A DNA stretch of 64,000 nucleotides from Couchioplanes caeruleus (GTDB taxonomy: Bacteria; Actinomycetota; Actinomycetes; Mycobacteriales; Micromonosporaceae), in assembly GCF_003751945.1 (NCBI RefSeq), contig NZ_RJKL01000001.1:1612001-1676000 (forward strand), written 5' to 3'. A program made the translations under genes and the position numbers. Position 1 is the stretch's first letter. The number at the start of each line of letters is the position of its first letter. Shown one piece after another: positions 42,023-49,702 of the stretch. The notes below the pieces were generated by a model that saw nothing but the letters and a program-made list of their open reading frames with translations, was not told the origin of the DNA and ran no database searches.

Positions 42023-42997
42023 ATGAGACCTGTGCTGGTGCTCGTGGATCGCACCGCGACCGGCGGGACCGTGTGCCGCTCCACGTGCGCGCTGCTCACC
42101 CTCGCCCGCCGGCTCGGCCCGCCCCTGGCGGTCCTCTGCGGCCCGCCCGGCGCGGCAAGCGTCGCCCTGCTGGGCCGGTACGGCGCCACCACGGTCACCA
42201 CCACCGCCCGCCCCGAGCTCGACGAGTATCCCGCCGCCGCCCGGGTCGAGCTGCTGTCCCACCTCGTACGCCGGACGGCACCCGCCGCCGTCCTCGTGGC
42301 CTCCCACCGGCTCGGCCAGGAGATCGCCGCCCGGCTGGCCGCGCGGCTCGGCTCCGGCCTCGTCAGTGACGTCGTCGACCTGCGCGGGGACGCCGACGGG
42401 CCGGTCGCGGTCCAGCCGGCGCTGCTCGGTACGTACCGGGTGGAGTCCCGCGTGACCGGCGGCGTGCCGGTGTTCACCGTGCGCGCCGACGCCGTCGAGC
42501 CGGTGGCCGCGCCGGTGGAGCCGGACGTCCAGCGGGTCGAGATCGGCTTCCCGCCCGGCGTCCGTGCGGTGCGCCGGATCGCCCGCCGGCCGGCCGGCGC
42601 CGAGCTCCGGCCGGAGCTGGCCACGGCGGCCGTCGTCGTCGCCGGCGGCCGGGGTCTGGGCTCGCAGCAGTCTTTCGGCCTGGTCGGCGCGCTCGCCAAG
42701 GCACTGCACGGCACCGCCGGCGGGTCGCACAGCGCGGCCGAGCTCGGCTGGTGCCCGCGGTGCGAACAGATCGACCAGGTGGGCACGATCGTCCACCCCC
42801 GCCTGTACCTGGCGCTCGGCATCTCCGGCTCGGTCCGCCACCGGGCCGCCATGCAGCACGCGGAGACGATCGTGGCGATCGACCGCAACCCGGCCGCGCC
42901 CATCTTCGACCTGGCCGACCTCGGCGTGGTCGGCGACGTGCACCGCGTGGTGCCCGAATTGCTCGCCGAGATCAGCAGACGCAAGGCCACCCGGTGA
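42023..42997 (+). CDS. etfA: Electron transfer flavoprotein subunit alpha
   Basis: A 324-aa protein from ATG 42023 (AAGAGGTG upstream). The C-terminal FAD-binding domain has AAVVVAGGRGLGSQQSFGLVGALAKAL, then QVGTIVHPRLYLALGISGSVRHRAAMQHAETIVAIDRNPAAPIF and a final VGDVHRVVPELLAEI. The usual VGQTGK is altered to IDQVGT here, a notable change at the FAD site. The N-terminal domain is shorter and more divergent (GGTVCRSTCALLTLARRLG) than in housekeeping ETF-alpha, so this may be a specialised ETF feeding the adjacent Fe-S protein. Confidence 0.9.
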   Translation: MRPVLVLVDRTATGGTVCRSTCALLTLARRLGPPLAVLCGPPGAASVALLGRYGATTVTTTARPELDEYPAAARVELLSHLVRRTAPAAVLVASHRLGQEIAARLAARLGSGLVSDVVDLRGDADGPVAVQPALLGTYRVESRVTGGVPVFTVRADAVEPVAAPVEPDVQRVEIGFPPGVRAVRRIARRPAGAELRPELATAAVVVAGGRGLGSQQSFGLVGALAKALHGTAGGSHSAAELGWCPRCEQIDQVGTIVHPRLYLALGISGSVRHRAAMQHAETIVAIDRNPAAPIFDLADLGVVGDVHRVVPELLAEISRRKATR

Positions 42998-43019
42998 TCA
43001 GCCACAGCGAGGAGACGAC

Positions 43020-45185
43020 GTGACGATACGACTGGTGCTTGGGCTGACCATGACCGCGGCCGCGTTCGCGCTGGCCGGGCGGCGGGTCCTCACCCTGTTC
43101 CGGCTGGCCCGCGCCGGGCAGCCGGCGGAGCCCGAGCGCACCACGGACCTCGGCACCCGCCTGGGGGCGATCGTGACCGAGGTGTTCGGCCAGCGGAAGC
43201 TGCTGAAGTGGAGCACACCCGGCCTCGCGCACTTCGCGGTGTTCTGGGGATTCGTGATCCTCGGCGCGACCATCGTGGAGGGCTACGGCGCGCTGTTCGA
43301 CCCGGACTTCCACATCCCGCTCATCGGCAAGCAAGCCTGGCTGGGCTTCCTCGAGGACTTCTTCATCGTGGCGGTGCTGCTGTCGCTCGTCGTCTTCGCC
43401 GGGATCCGCCTGCGCCACCGCCCGCAGCGCGACGGACGCCGGTCCCGGTTCTTCGGGTCGCATCTGGGCGCCGCGTGGCTCGTCCTGTTCATGATCTTCA
43501 ACGTGATGTGGACGCTGCTGCTCTGCCGCGGCGCACAGATCAACACCGGGAACTTCCCCTTCGCCGACGGCGCGTTCGCCTCGGAGGCGGTCGCGAAGGT
43601 GTTGCAGCCGGCCGGGCACGCCGCCAACGAGGTCCTGGAGACGGTCGGCCTGCTCGCCACGCTCGGCGCCGTGCTGGCCTTCCTCGTCATCGTCGTGCAC
43701 TCCAAGCACCTGCACATCGGGCTCGCACCGCTGAACGTGCTGTTCTCCCGCCGCCCCCGGGCGCTGGGCCCGCTGCTGCCGGTGCACTCGGGCGGCGCAC
43801 CGGTGAACTTCGAGGACCCGGACGAGGACGACAAGATCGGCCGGGGCGCGATCGAGGACTTCACCTGGAAGGGCATGCTGGACTTCGGCTCCTGCACGGA
43901 GTGCGGCCGGTGCCAGTCCCAGTGCCCGGCCTGGCACACCGACAAGCCGCTCAACCCCAAGCTGCTCATCATGGGCCTGCGCGACCACGCGCTGGCGAAG
44001 GCGCCGTACCTGCTCGCCACCTCCGATGCCGAGCGCGATGCCCTGAGCGACGACGTCCGCGCGGAGGCGGCCCGGCCCCTCGTCGGACCGGCGGAGGCCG
44101 GCGGGGTGATCGACCCCGACGTGCTGTGGTCCTGCGTGACCTGCGGGGCGTGCGTCGAGCAGTGCCCCGTCGACATCGAGCACGTCGACCACATCGTCGA
44201 CATGCGGCGCTACCAGGTGCTCATCGAGTCCCAGTTCCCGAAGGAAGCCAACGTCATGCTGCGCAACCTCGAGCGGGCCGGGGACCCGTGGGGCCGCGGC
44301 GGAAAAGCCAGGCTGGAGTGGACGGCCGGGCTGCCGTTCGAGGTCCGCGTCTTCGGCACCGGCGGCGAGGAACGGCTCCCCGACGACGTCGAGTACCTCT
44401 TCTGGGTGGGCTGCGCGGGCGCGCTGGACGAGAACGCCAAGCGCACCACCCGCGCGGTCGCGCAGCTCCTGCACGAGGCCGGCGTCGAGTTCATGGTGCT
44501 CGGCAGCGGCGAGACGTGCACGGGCGACGCCGCCCGCCGCCTCGGCCAGGAAATGCTGTTCCAGGAGCTGGCGACGCAGAACGTGGAGACCCTGAACGCC
44601 GCCGGAGCCCGGAAGATCGTGGTGACGTGCGCGCACTGCTTCAACACGATCGGCAACGAGTACCAGCAGCTCGGCGGCGACTACGAGGTCGTCCACCACA
44701 CGCAACTGCTGTCCCGGCTCGTGGCCGACGGCCGGCTGCGCCCGGCCCACCCCGTCGACACCGCGGTCACCTACCACGACCCCTGCTACCTCGGGCGGCA
44801 CAACCGCGTCTTCAGCCCGCCACGGGAACTGCTGGGCAGCGTGCCCGGACTGCAGTTCACCGAGATGACCCGGAGCCGCGAGACGTCGTTCTGCTGCGGT
44901 GCGGGCGGCGCCCGGATGTGGATGGAGGAGCCCCTCGGCACCCGCATCAACGAGGCCCGCACCGACCAGGCGCTCGACACCGGGGCGAGCGTGGTCGCCG
45001 CGGCGTGCCCGTTCTGCATCAGCATGCTCACCGACGGCGTCGCCACCCGCAAGCAGCAGGGCAAGGCGGCGGAGGACGTCCGGGTGTCCGACGTGTCCGA
45101 GCTGCTGCTCCGCTCGGTACGCGGCAACGGCGCGGCGCCCGGAAATCCCCAACAGGGGAATACGGAGCCGCCAAGATCCCTCTGA
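43020..45185 (+). CDS. Membrane-bound Fe-S oxidoreductase (HdrD-like CCG, NarI-like membrane domain)
   Basis: About 721 aa from GTG 43020 (GAGGAG 5 nt upstream); the frame extends further upstream but only through etfA. Five or so membrane helices fill residues 1-250 (LAHFAVFWGFVILGATIVEGYG; WLVLFMIFNVMWTLLL), NarI-like and perhaps heme-bearing. Two 4Fe-4S motifs follow: CTECGRCQSQCP and CVTCGACVEQCP. Two CCG domains follow (VTCAHCFNTIGNEY; YHDPCYLGRHN with CCGAGGARMWMEE). It probably takes electrons from the ETF encoded upstream and passes them to menaquinone, as in EtfABX-type systems. Confidence 0.9.
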   Translation: MTIRLVLGLTMTAAAFALAGRRVLTLFRLARAGQPAEPERTTDLGTRLGAIVTEVFGQRKLLKWSTPGLAHFAVFWGFVILGATIVEGYGALFDPDFHIPLIGKQAWLGFLEDFFIVAVLLSLVVFAGIRLRHRPQRDGRRSRFFGSHLGAAWLVLFMIFNVMWTLLLCRGAQINTGNFPFADGAFASEAVAKVLQPAGHAANEVLETVGLLATLGAVLAFLVIVVHSKHLHIGLAPLNVLFSRRPRALGPLLPVHSGGAPVNFEDPDEDDKIGRGAIEDFTWKGMLDFGSCTECGRCQSQCPAWHTDKPLNPKLLIMGLRDHALAKAPYLLATSDAERDALSDDVRAEAARPLVGPAEAGGVIDPDVLWSCVTCGACVEQCPVDIEHVDHIVDMRRYQVLIESQFPKEANVMLRNLERAGDPWGRGGKARLEWTAGLPFEVRVFGTGGEERLPDDVEYLFWVGCAGALDENAKRTTRAVAQLLHEAGVEFMVLGSGETCTGDAARRLGQEMLFQELATQNVETLNAAGARKIVVTCAHCFNTIGNEYQQLGGDYEVVHHTQLLSRLVADGRLRPAHPVDTAVTYHDPCYLGRHNRVFSPPRELLGSVPGLQFTEMTRSRETSFCCGAGGARMWMEEPLGTRINEARTDQALDTGASVVAAACPFCISMLTDGVATRKQQGKAAEDVRVSDVSELLLRSVRGNGAAPGNPQQGNTEPPRSL

Positions 45186-45205
45186 GGCCCAGCCTGAACG
45201 GTACG

Positions 45206-45405
45206 AATCGGCCACCACCTCGGAGATGACCTACGGGATCAGCGAGGTGGCGGCCGGCGCCGAGCGGATCGCCGCCGGCATCGGCTCCGTCACCCAGGAG
45301 GCGAACCGGACCACCACCGGCGCAGAATCCACGGCACGGTCGGCGGGAGAGCTCGCACAGACCGCGGAACGCCTCCGTGGCATCGTGGCCGGCTTCACGA
45401 CCTGA
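45206..45405 (+). pseudogene. C-terminal remnant of a methyl-accepting chemotaxis protein
   Basis: The frame reads SATTSEMTYGISEVAAGAER, then IAAGIGSVTQEANRTTTG and a final RSAGELAQTAERLRGIVAGF before TGA. This matches the last signalling-helix region and tail of a chemoreceptor (compare [20 protein letters not shown] in the intact one at 27453-29096). No start, membrane or hairpin region is present. It lies between the Fe-S gene and narK, overlapping the narK 3' end by 11 bp, and marks a deletion or recombination scar. Confidence 0.8.
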
Positions 45406-46600
45406 CCGAGGACACGGCGGCGGTCGGTGCGACCGGGCCGCGCATCCGGACGGCGGTGTAGACCGCCGCGGCGAGTGCGACGTCGGACAGCAGCATCAGG
45501 CCGATCGAGTACGAGCCCTCGGTTCCGTACACCCAGCCCATGATCAGTGGCGGGACGAAGCCGCCGAGGCCGCCCGCGGCGCCGACGACGCCGGTGACCG
45601 AGCCGATCTTGTCCGCGGGCGCGACCTTGCCGACGAGGGCGAAGACGGCGCCGCCGGCGGCACCGAGCAGGGCGGCCATGCCGAGGAACGCGACCGTGGA
45701 CAGCGGCATCAGCGGCGGCTGGAACGCCTGCAGGACCGCGAACACCGCGGTGCCGGAGAAGCACCACACCAGCACGGGCACCGGGTGGTAGCGGTCGGAC
45801 AGCCAGCCGCCGGTCGGGCGGGCCGCCACGGCGAGCACCACGAAACCGGCGGTGCGCAGGGCGGCGTCGCCGGCGGTCAGCCCGTATGCGGTGCCCAGGT
45901 AGGCGGGCAGGTAGACGCTGAAGGCCACGAACCCGCCGAAGCCCACCGCGTACAGGAAGCTGAGCTGCCAGGTGACGGTCAGGCGGCAGACGTCGAGGGT
46001 ACGGGCGACCGCGGATCCCGCCGGCGGAGTGCGCCCGGGTGGGTCACGCAACAGCAGGAACGCCAGCACCGCGTAGCCGGCGAGGATGCCGGCGACGAGC
46101 AGGAAGGGCGTGTTCCTCCCGTACGTGTCCGCGAGCCGTACGGTCGTGAAGTTGGCGATGGCGGTGCCGCCCGTACCGATGCCGAACACGCCGAGGGCGA
46201 AACCCTTGCGCTCGGGCGGAAACCAGCCGGAGATCAGCGGGACGCCGATGGCGAACGTGGTGCCGCCCAGGCCGAGGAAGAATCCGGTGGCGATCAGCGC
46301 GCCGTAACCCTCGACGACGGTGAGGATCAGCACCGGGACGGTGGTAGCCAGGCTGAGCAGCGGGAACATGATGCGGGCGCCGAACCGGTCGGTGAGCGCG
46401 CCGACCGGGATGCGGCCGAGCGAGCCGACCACGACGGGCACGGCAACCAGCAGCGACTGGGCGGCGAAGCTCAGGCCGAGGCGCTCCTTGACGCCGGGCG
46501 CAAGCGGGCCGAGCAGCGCCCAGGCCCAGAAGTTGACGGTGAATCCCAGCGTGGCGACGGCCAGGTTCACGGTGGCCGCACGGGAAGTGGTCGTCGTCAT
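45395..46600 (-). CDS. narK: NarK/NasA-type nitrate/nitrite transporter
   Basis: About 401 aa from ATG 46600, which overlaps the narI stop (ATGA). It is a 12-helix major facilitator protein: LGFTVNFWAWALLGPLAPGV at the N-terminus is the NarK hallmark, with GRIPVGALTDRFGARIMFPL, GGTTFAIGVPLISGWFPPERKGFALGVFGIGTGGTAIANF and a second half AVAARPTGGWLSDRYHP. It imports nitrate or exchanges it for nitrite for the reductase encoded upstream. It is the last gene of the nar operon. Confidence 0.93.
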   Translation of the reverse strand: MTTTTSRAATVNLAVATLGFTVNFWAWALLGPLAPGVKERLGLSFAAQSLLVAVPVVVGSLGRIPVGALTDRFGARIMFPLLSLATTVPVLILTVVEGYGALIATGFFLGLGGTTFAIGVPLISGWFPPERKGFALGVFGIGTGGTAIANFTTVRLADTYGRNTPFLLVAGILAGYAVLAFLLLRDPPGRTPPAGSAVARTLDVCRLTVTWQLSFLYAVGFGGFVAFSVYLPAYLGTAYGLTAGDAALRTAGFVVLAVAARPTGGWLSDRYHPVPVLVWCFSGTAVFAVLQAFQPPLMPLSTVAFLGMAALLGAAGGAVFALVGKVAPADKIGSVTGVVGAAGGLGGFVPPLIMGWVYGTEGSYSIGLMLLSDVALAAAVYTAVRMRGPVAPTAAVSSVRS

Positions 46601-47355
46601 CGTCCGCCCCGGGCGCGGGTCGCGGGGGCCTGGGGCGGACCCTCCCAGCCGGGCCGGGTCGCGCGCAGGCCGGGCCGCGGGCGCAGGTCGCGGCTGCGGT
46701 AGACAACGTACGGGCGGGTGAGGTAGCCGACGGGCGCGCTGAACGCGTGCACGAGCCGGGTGAACGGCCAGAACGCGAAGAGCGCGAACGCGGCGATGAT
46801 GTGGATCTGGAAGCCGATCGGCACGGCCGCCATGACCTCCGGGTCGGGGCTGAGGTAGAACAGCGACCGGAACCAGGGCGAGATCGTCTCGCGGTAGTCG
46901 TAGCCGTCGCCGGCGATGTTGGCCCGGACCGTGGTCCACAGACCCAGGACGATCACGGACGCCAGCACCACGTACATGGACTTGTCGTTCCTGGTGGTGG
47001 CGGCGAAGACCGGTCCGGTGAGCCGACGCCGGGCGATGAGGATCGCCATGCCGATCAGCGTGCAGAAGCCCGCGATCGTGCCGACGAACACCGCCATCAA
47101 GTGGTAGGTGTGCTCGGTGACGCCGACCGCCTCGGTCCAGGACTTCGGGATCAGCAGGCCGCCGATGTGCCCGACAAGGACCATGAGGATCCCGAAGTGG
47201 AACATGGGGCTGCCCCAGCGCAGCACGGCGGTCTCGTAGAGCTGGGAGGAGCGCGTGGTCCAGCCGAACTTGTCATAGCGGTAGCGCCAGATCAGCCCAC
47301 CGGCCAGCACGGCGATGGCCACGTAGGGGTACACGACCCACAGCAGGACGTTCAC
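46597..47355 (-). CDS. narI: Respiratory nitrate reductase gamma subunit (cytochrome b)
   Basis: About 252 aa from GTG 47355, overlapping the narJ stop (GTGA). Five membrane helices are visible, starting VLLWVVYPYVAIAVLAGGLIWRYRYDKFGW and including GSPMFHFGILMVLVGHIGGLL, TYHLMAVFVGTIAGFCTLIG and FQIHIIAAFALFAFWPFTRLVHAFSAPVGY. The His residues needed for the two b hemes (HFG, VGHIGG, HIIAAF, LVHAFS) are present. It oxidises menaquinol and passes electrons to NarH. A short Pro/Arg tail follows. Confidence 0.95.
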   Translation of the reverse strand: MNVLLWVVYPYVAIAVLAGGLIWRYRYDKFGWTTRSSQLYETAVLRWGSPMFHFGILMVLVGHIGGLLIPKSWTEAVGVTEHTYHLMAVFVGTIAGFCTLIGMAILIARRRLTGPVFAATTRNDKSMYVVLASVIVLGLWTTVRANIAGDGYDYRETISPWFRSLFYLSPDPEVMAAVPIGFQIHIIAAFALFAFWPFTRLVHAFSAPVGYLTRPYVVYRSRDLRPRPGLRATRPGWEGPPQAPATRARGGR

Positions 47356-47975
47356 CGGCGGCCTCCGGTCGTGTCGACGAGCCCGTACGGTTCCAGGCCC
47401 ACCTGCTCGACCGGCGGCCCGGTGCCGGCGAGCTGCGCGACGGCCCGCAGTTCCGCGGGACCGGCAGCGGGCAGCATGGCGCGCACGGCCTCGATCGCGT
47501 GCCGGTAGACCGACTCCTCCCGGCCCAGCGACTCGGTCAGCAGGTCCAGGCCCACCCGGTTGTCCCGCAGCAGCCGCCACCCGCCGTCGTCGGTGGCCGC
47601 CAGGTCCAGCACGGCGGGCAGGTAGTCGGGCAGCTCACCGCCGACGACCTCGAGGCCCGCGGCCTTGTAGGCGGCGGCGAAGCCGACCAGCGCCTCACCC
47701 CGCTTACGCGTGTCGCCGCAGGTGTAATAGGTCAGGTGCAGCGCGCAGCGGCGGCGGAAGTCGAACAGCTCGACGTACTCGGTGCGCAGCCGCGACGCCT
47801 CCCTCGCGGCCCGGTGCTCCGCCACGGTCCGCAGCGGTGCGGCCACATCCGCGGGCAGGTCGGGCAGGGCACCGGTGATCACCGGCAGCGACCCCAGGAC
47901 CTCCTCGTCCGGATAGCGCAGCAGCAGGGACGCGGCGCGGGCGGCTACCGCCCGCCATGCGACGGTCCGGGTCAT
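47352..47975 (-). CDS. narJ: Nitrate reductase assembly chaperone delta
   Basis: About 207 aa from ATG 47975, overlapping the narH stop (ATGA). Family features: RAASLLLRYPDEEVLGSLPVI at the start, TEYVELFDFRRRCALHLTYYTCGDTRKRGEALVGFAAAYKAAGLEV and ELPDYLPAVLDLAA. NarJ binds NarG and helps insert the molybdenum cofactor; it is not part of the final enzyme. It sits in the conserved third position of narGHJI. Confidence 0.94.
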   Translation of the reverse strand: MTRTVAWRAVAARAASLLLRYPDEEVLGSLPVITGALPDLPADVAAPLRTVAEHRAAREASRLRTEYVELFDFRRRCALHLTYYTCGDTRKRGEALVGFAAAYKAAGLEVVGGELPDYLPAVLDLAATDDGGWRLLRDNRVGLDLLTESLGREESVYRHAIEAVRAMLPAAGPAELRAVAQLAGTGPPVEQVGLEPYGLVDTTGGRR

Positions 47976-49702
47976 CGTGGACTCCCCTCGGTGTCGACGG
48001 TCCCGGGACCGCCCGTCTCGCCTCCACCGGCGGCCGGGTCGCGCCGCGGGGGGAACAGGCCCTCCGGACGACCCTTGCCGTCCCAGTTGAGCAGGTTCAC
48101 CCGGCGGGCCTCGTCGCCGGGATCGGTGAAGCCGTCGGCGGTCTGGCGGTCCCGCAGCATGTGGAAGGTCTCCACCTGGATGGGCGCCGGAACGCCCGAC
48201 GACTCGCCGAACGGGCCCTGGCCGTAGGGTCCGCCGCCGCCCATCCCCGGCCCGCCCTCGTAGTCGAGGCTGCACTCGGTGCCGAGCTGCTCGAGGCGGT
48301 GGGCGTCCTCGGCGTGCGCGGCCGGGATGACGTACCGGTCCTCGTACTTGGCGATGGCGAGGAGCCGGTACATGTCGTCCATCTGGCGGCCGGTCATGCC
48401 GACCCGGGCGGCGATCGACTCGTCCCGGTCCTCGCCGAGGTTGATCCGCCGCTGGTAGGCACGCATCGCCGCCAGGCGTTGCAGCACGTCGGTCACGGGG
48501 GCGGCATCGCCCGCGGTGAACAGCCCGGCCAGGTAGTCCAGCGGGATGCGCAGCGCGTCGACGGCGCCGAACAGGTTGTTCATGTCCTCGCCGTCGTGGC
48601 CGGTGTCGCGCAGGATGTCCACGACCGGCGACAGCGGCGGGATGTACCAGACCATGGGCATGGTCCGGTATTCCGGGTGCAGCGGCAGCGCCACCTGGTA
48701 CTTCATGATCAGGTCCCAGATCGGGGACCGTTGGGCGGCGGTGATCCAGTCGTCCGGGATGCCCGCGGCGCGGGCCGCGGCGACGACCTGCGGGTCGTGC
48801 GGGTCGAGGAACACCGACTTCTGCGCCTCGAACAGGGCGTGTTCGTCCTTGACGGCGGCGGCCTTCCCGACGGCATCGGCGTCGTAGAGCATCAGCCCGA
48901 GGTAGCGCAGCCGGCCGACGCAGGTCTCGGAGCAGATGGTCGGCTGGCCGAGCTCGATGCGGGGGAAGCAGAAGGTGCACTTCTCGGCCTTGCCGGTGCG
49001 GTGGTTGAAGTAGACCTTCTTGTACGGGCAGCCCGTGACGCACATCCGCCAGCCGCGGCAGCGGTCCTGGTCCACCAGCACGATGCCGTCCTCGGCCCGC
49101 TTGTAGATCGCACCCGAGGGGCACGATGCGGCGCACGACGGATTGAGGCAGTGCTCGCAGATGCGGGGCAGGAAGAACAGGAACGCCTTCTCGTACTCCT
49201 GCTTCACCTTCTCGGAGACCTGCTGCAGGACCGGGTCGCCGGCGGCGATCTCGTTGCCGCCGGCCAGGGAGTCGTCCCAGTTCGCCGACCAGGTGACTTT
49301 GGTGTCCTTGCCGGTGAGCAGCGACTTGGGGCGGGCGACCGGGATGTCGTCACCGGCCGGGGCGGAGAGCAGGTGCTCGTAATCGTAGGTCCAGGGCTCG
49401 TAGTAGTCCTGCATGGCGGGCAGTTTCGGGTTGGCGAAGATGCTGAACAGCTTCTTCACCCGCCCGCCTGCTTTCGGCTTGAGCCGGCCGGTGCGGGTCC
49501 GCACCCAGCCACCCTGCCACCGATCCTGGTCCTGGTAGGTGCGCGGGTAGCCCTGCCCGGGCCGTGACTCGACGTTGTTGAACCACACGTACTCCACGCC
49601 GGAGCGGTTGGTCCACGCCTGCTTGCACGTCACCGAACAGGTGTGGCAGCCGATGCACTTGTCGAGGTTCATCACCATCGACATCTGAGCCATGACGCGC
49701 AT
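47972..49702 (-). CDS. narH: Respiratory nitrate reductase beta subunit
   Basis: 576 aa from ATG 49702, one base into the narG stop (TGATG), with AGGAGGTGA upstream. Four Fe-S cluster binding segments are seen: MNLDKCIGCHTCSVTCKQAW, RICEHCLNPSCAASCPSGAIYKR, CRGWRMCVTGCPYKKVYFN and EKCTFCFPRIELG. The second or third cluster carries the Trp typical of NarH (CRGWRMC). It conducts electrons from NarI hemes to NarG. The C-terminus has a Gly/Pro-rich tail. Confidence 0.97.
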   Translation of the reverse strand: MRVMAQMSMVMNLDKCIGCHTCSVTCKQAWTNRSGVEYVWFNNVESRPGQGYPRTYQDQDRWQGGWVRTRTGRLKPKAGGRVKKLFSIFANPKLPAMQDYYEPWTYDYEHLLSAPAGDDIPVARPKSLLTGKDTKVTWSANWDDSLAGGNEIAAGDPVLQQVSEKVKQEYEKAFLFFLPRICEHCLNPSCAASCPSGAIYKRAEDGIVLVDQDRCRGWRMCVTGCPYKKVYFNHRTGKAEKCTFCFPRIELGQPTICSETCVGRLRYLGLMLYDADAVGKAAAVKDEHALFEAQKSVFLDPHDPQVVAAARAAGIPDDWITAAQRSPIWDLIMKYQVALPLHPEYRTMPMVWYIPPLSPVVDILRDTGHDGEDMNNLFGAVDALRIPLDYLAGLFTAGDAAPVTDVLQRLAAMRAYQRRINLGEDRDESIAARVGMTGRQMDDMYRLLAIAKYEDRYVIPAAHAEDAHRLEQLGTECSLDYEGGPGMGGGGPYGQGPFGESSGVPAPIQVETFHMLRDRQTADGFTDPGDEARRVNLLNWDGKGRPEGLFPPRRDPAAGGGETGGPGTVDTEGSPR

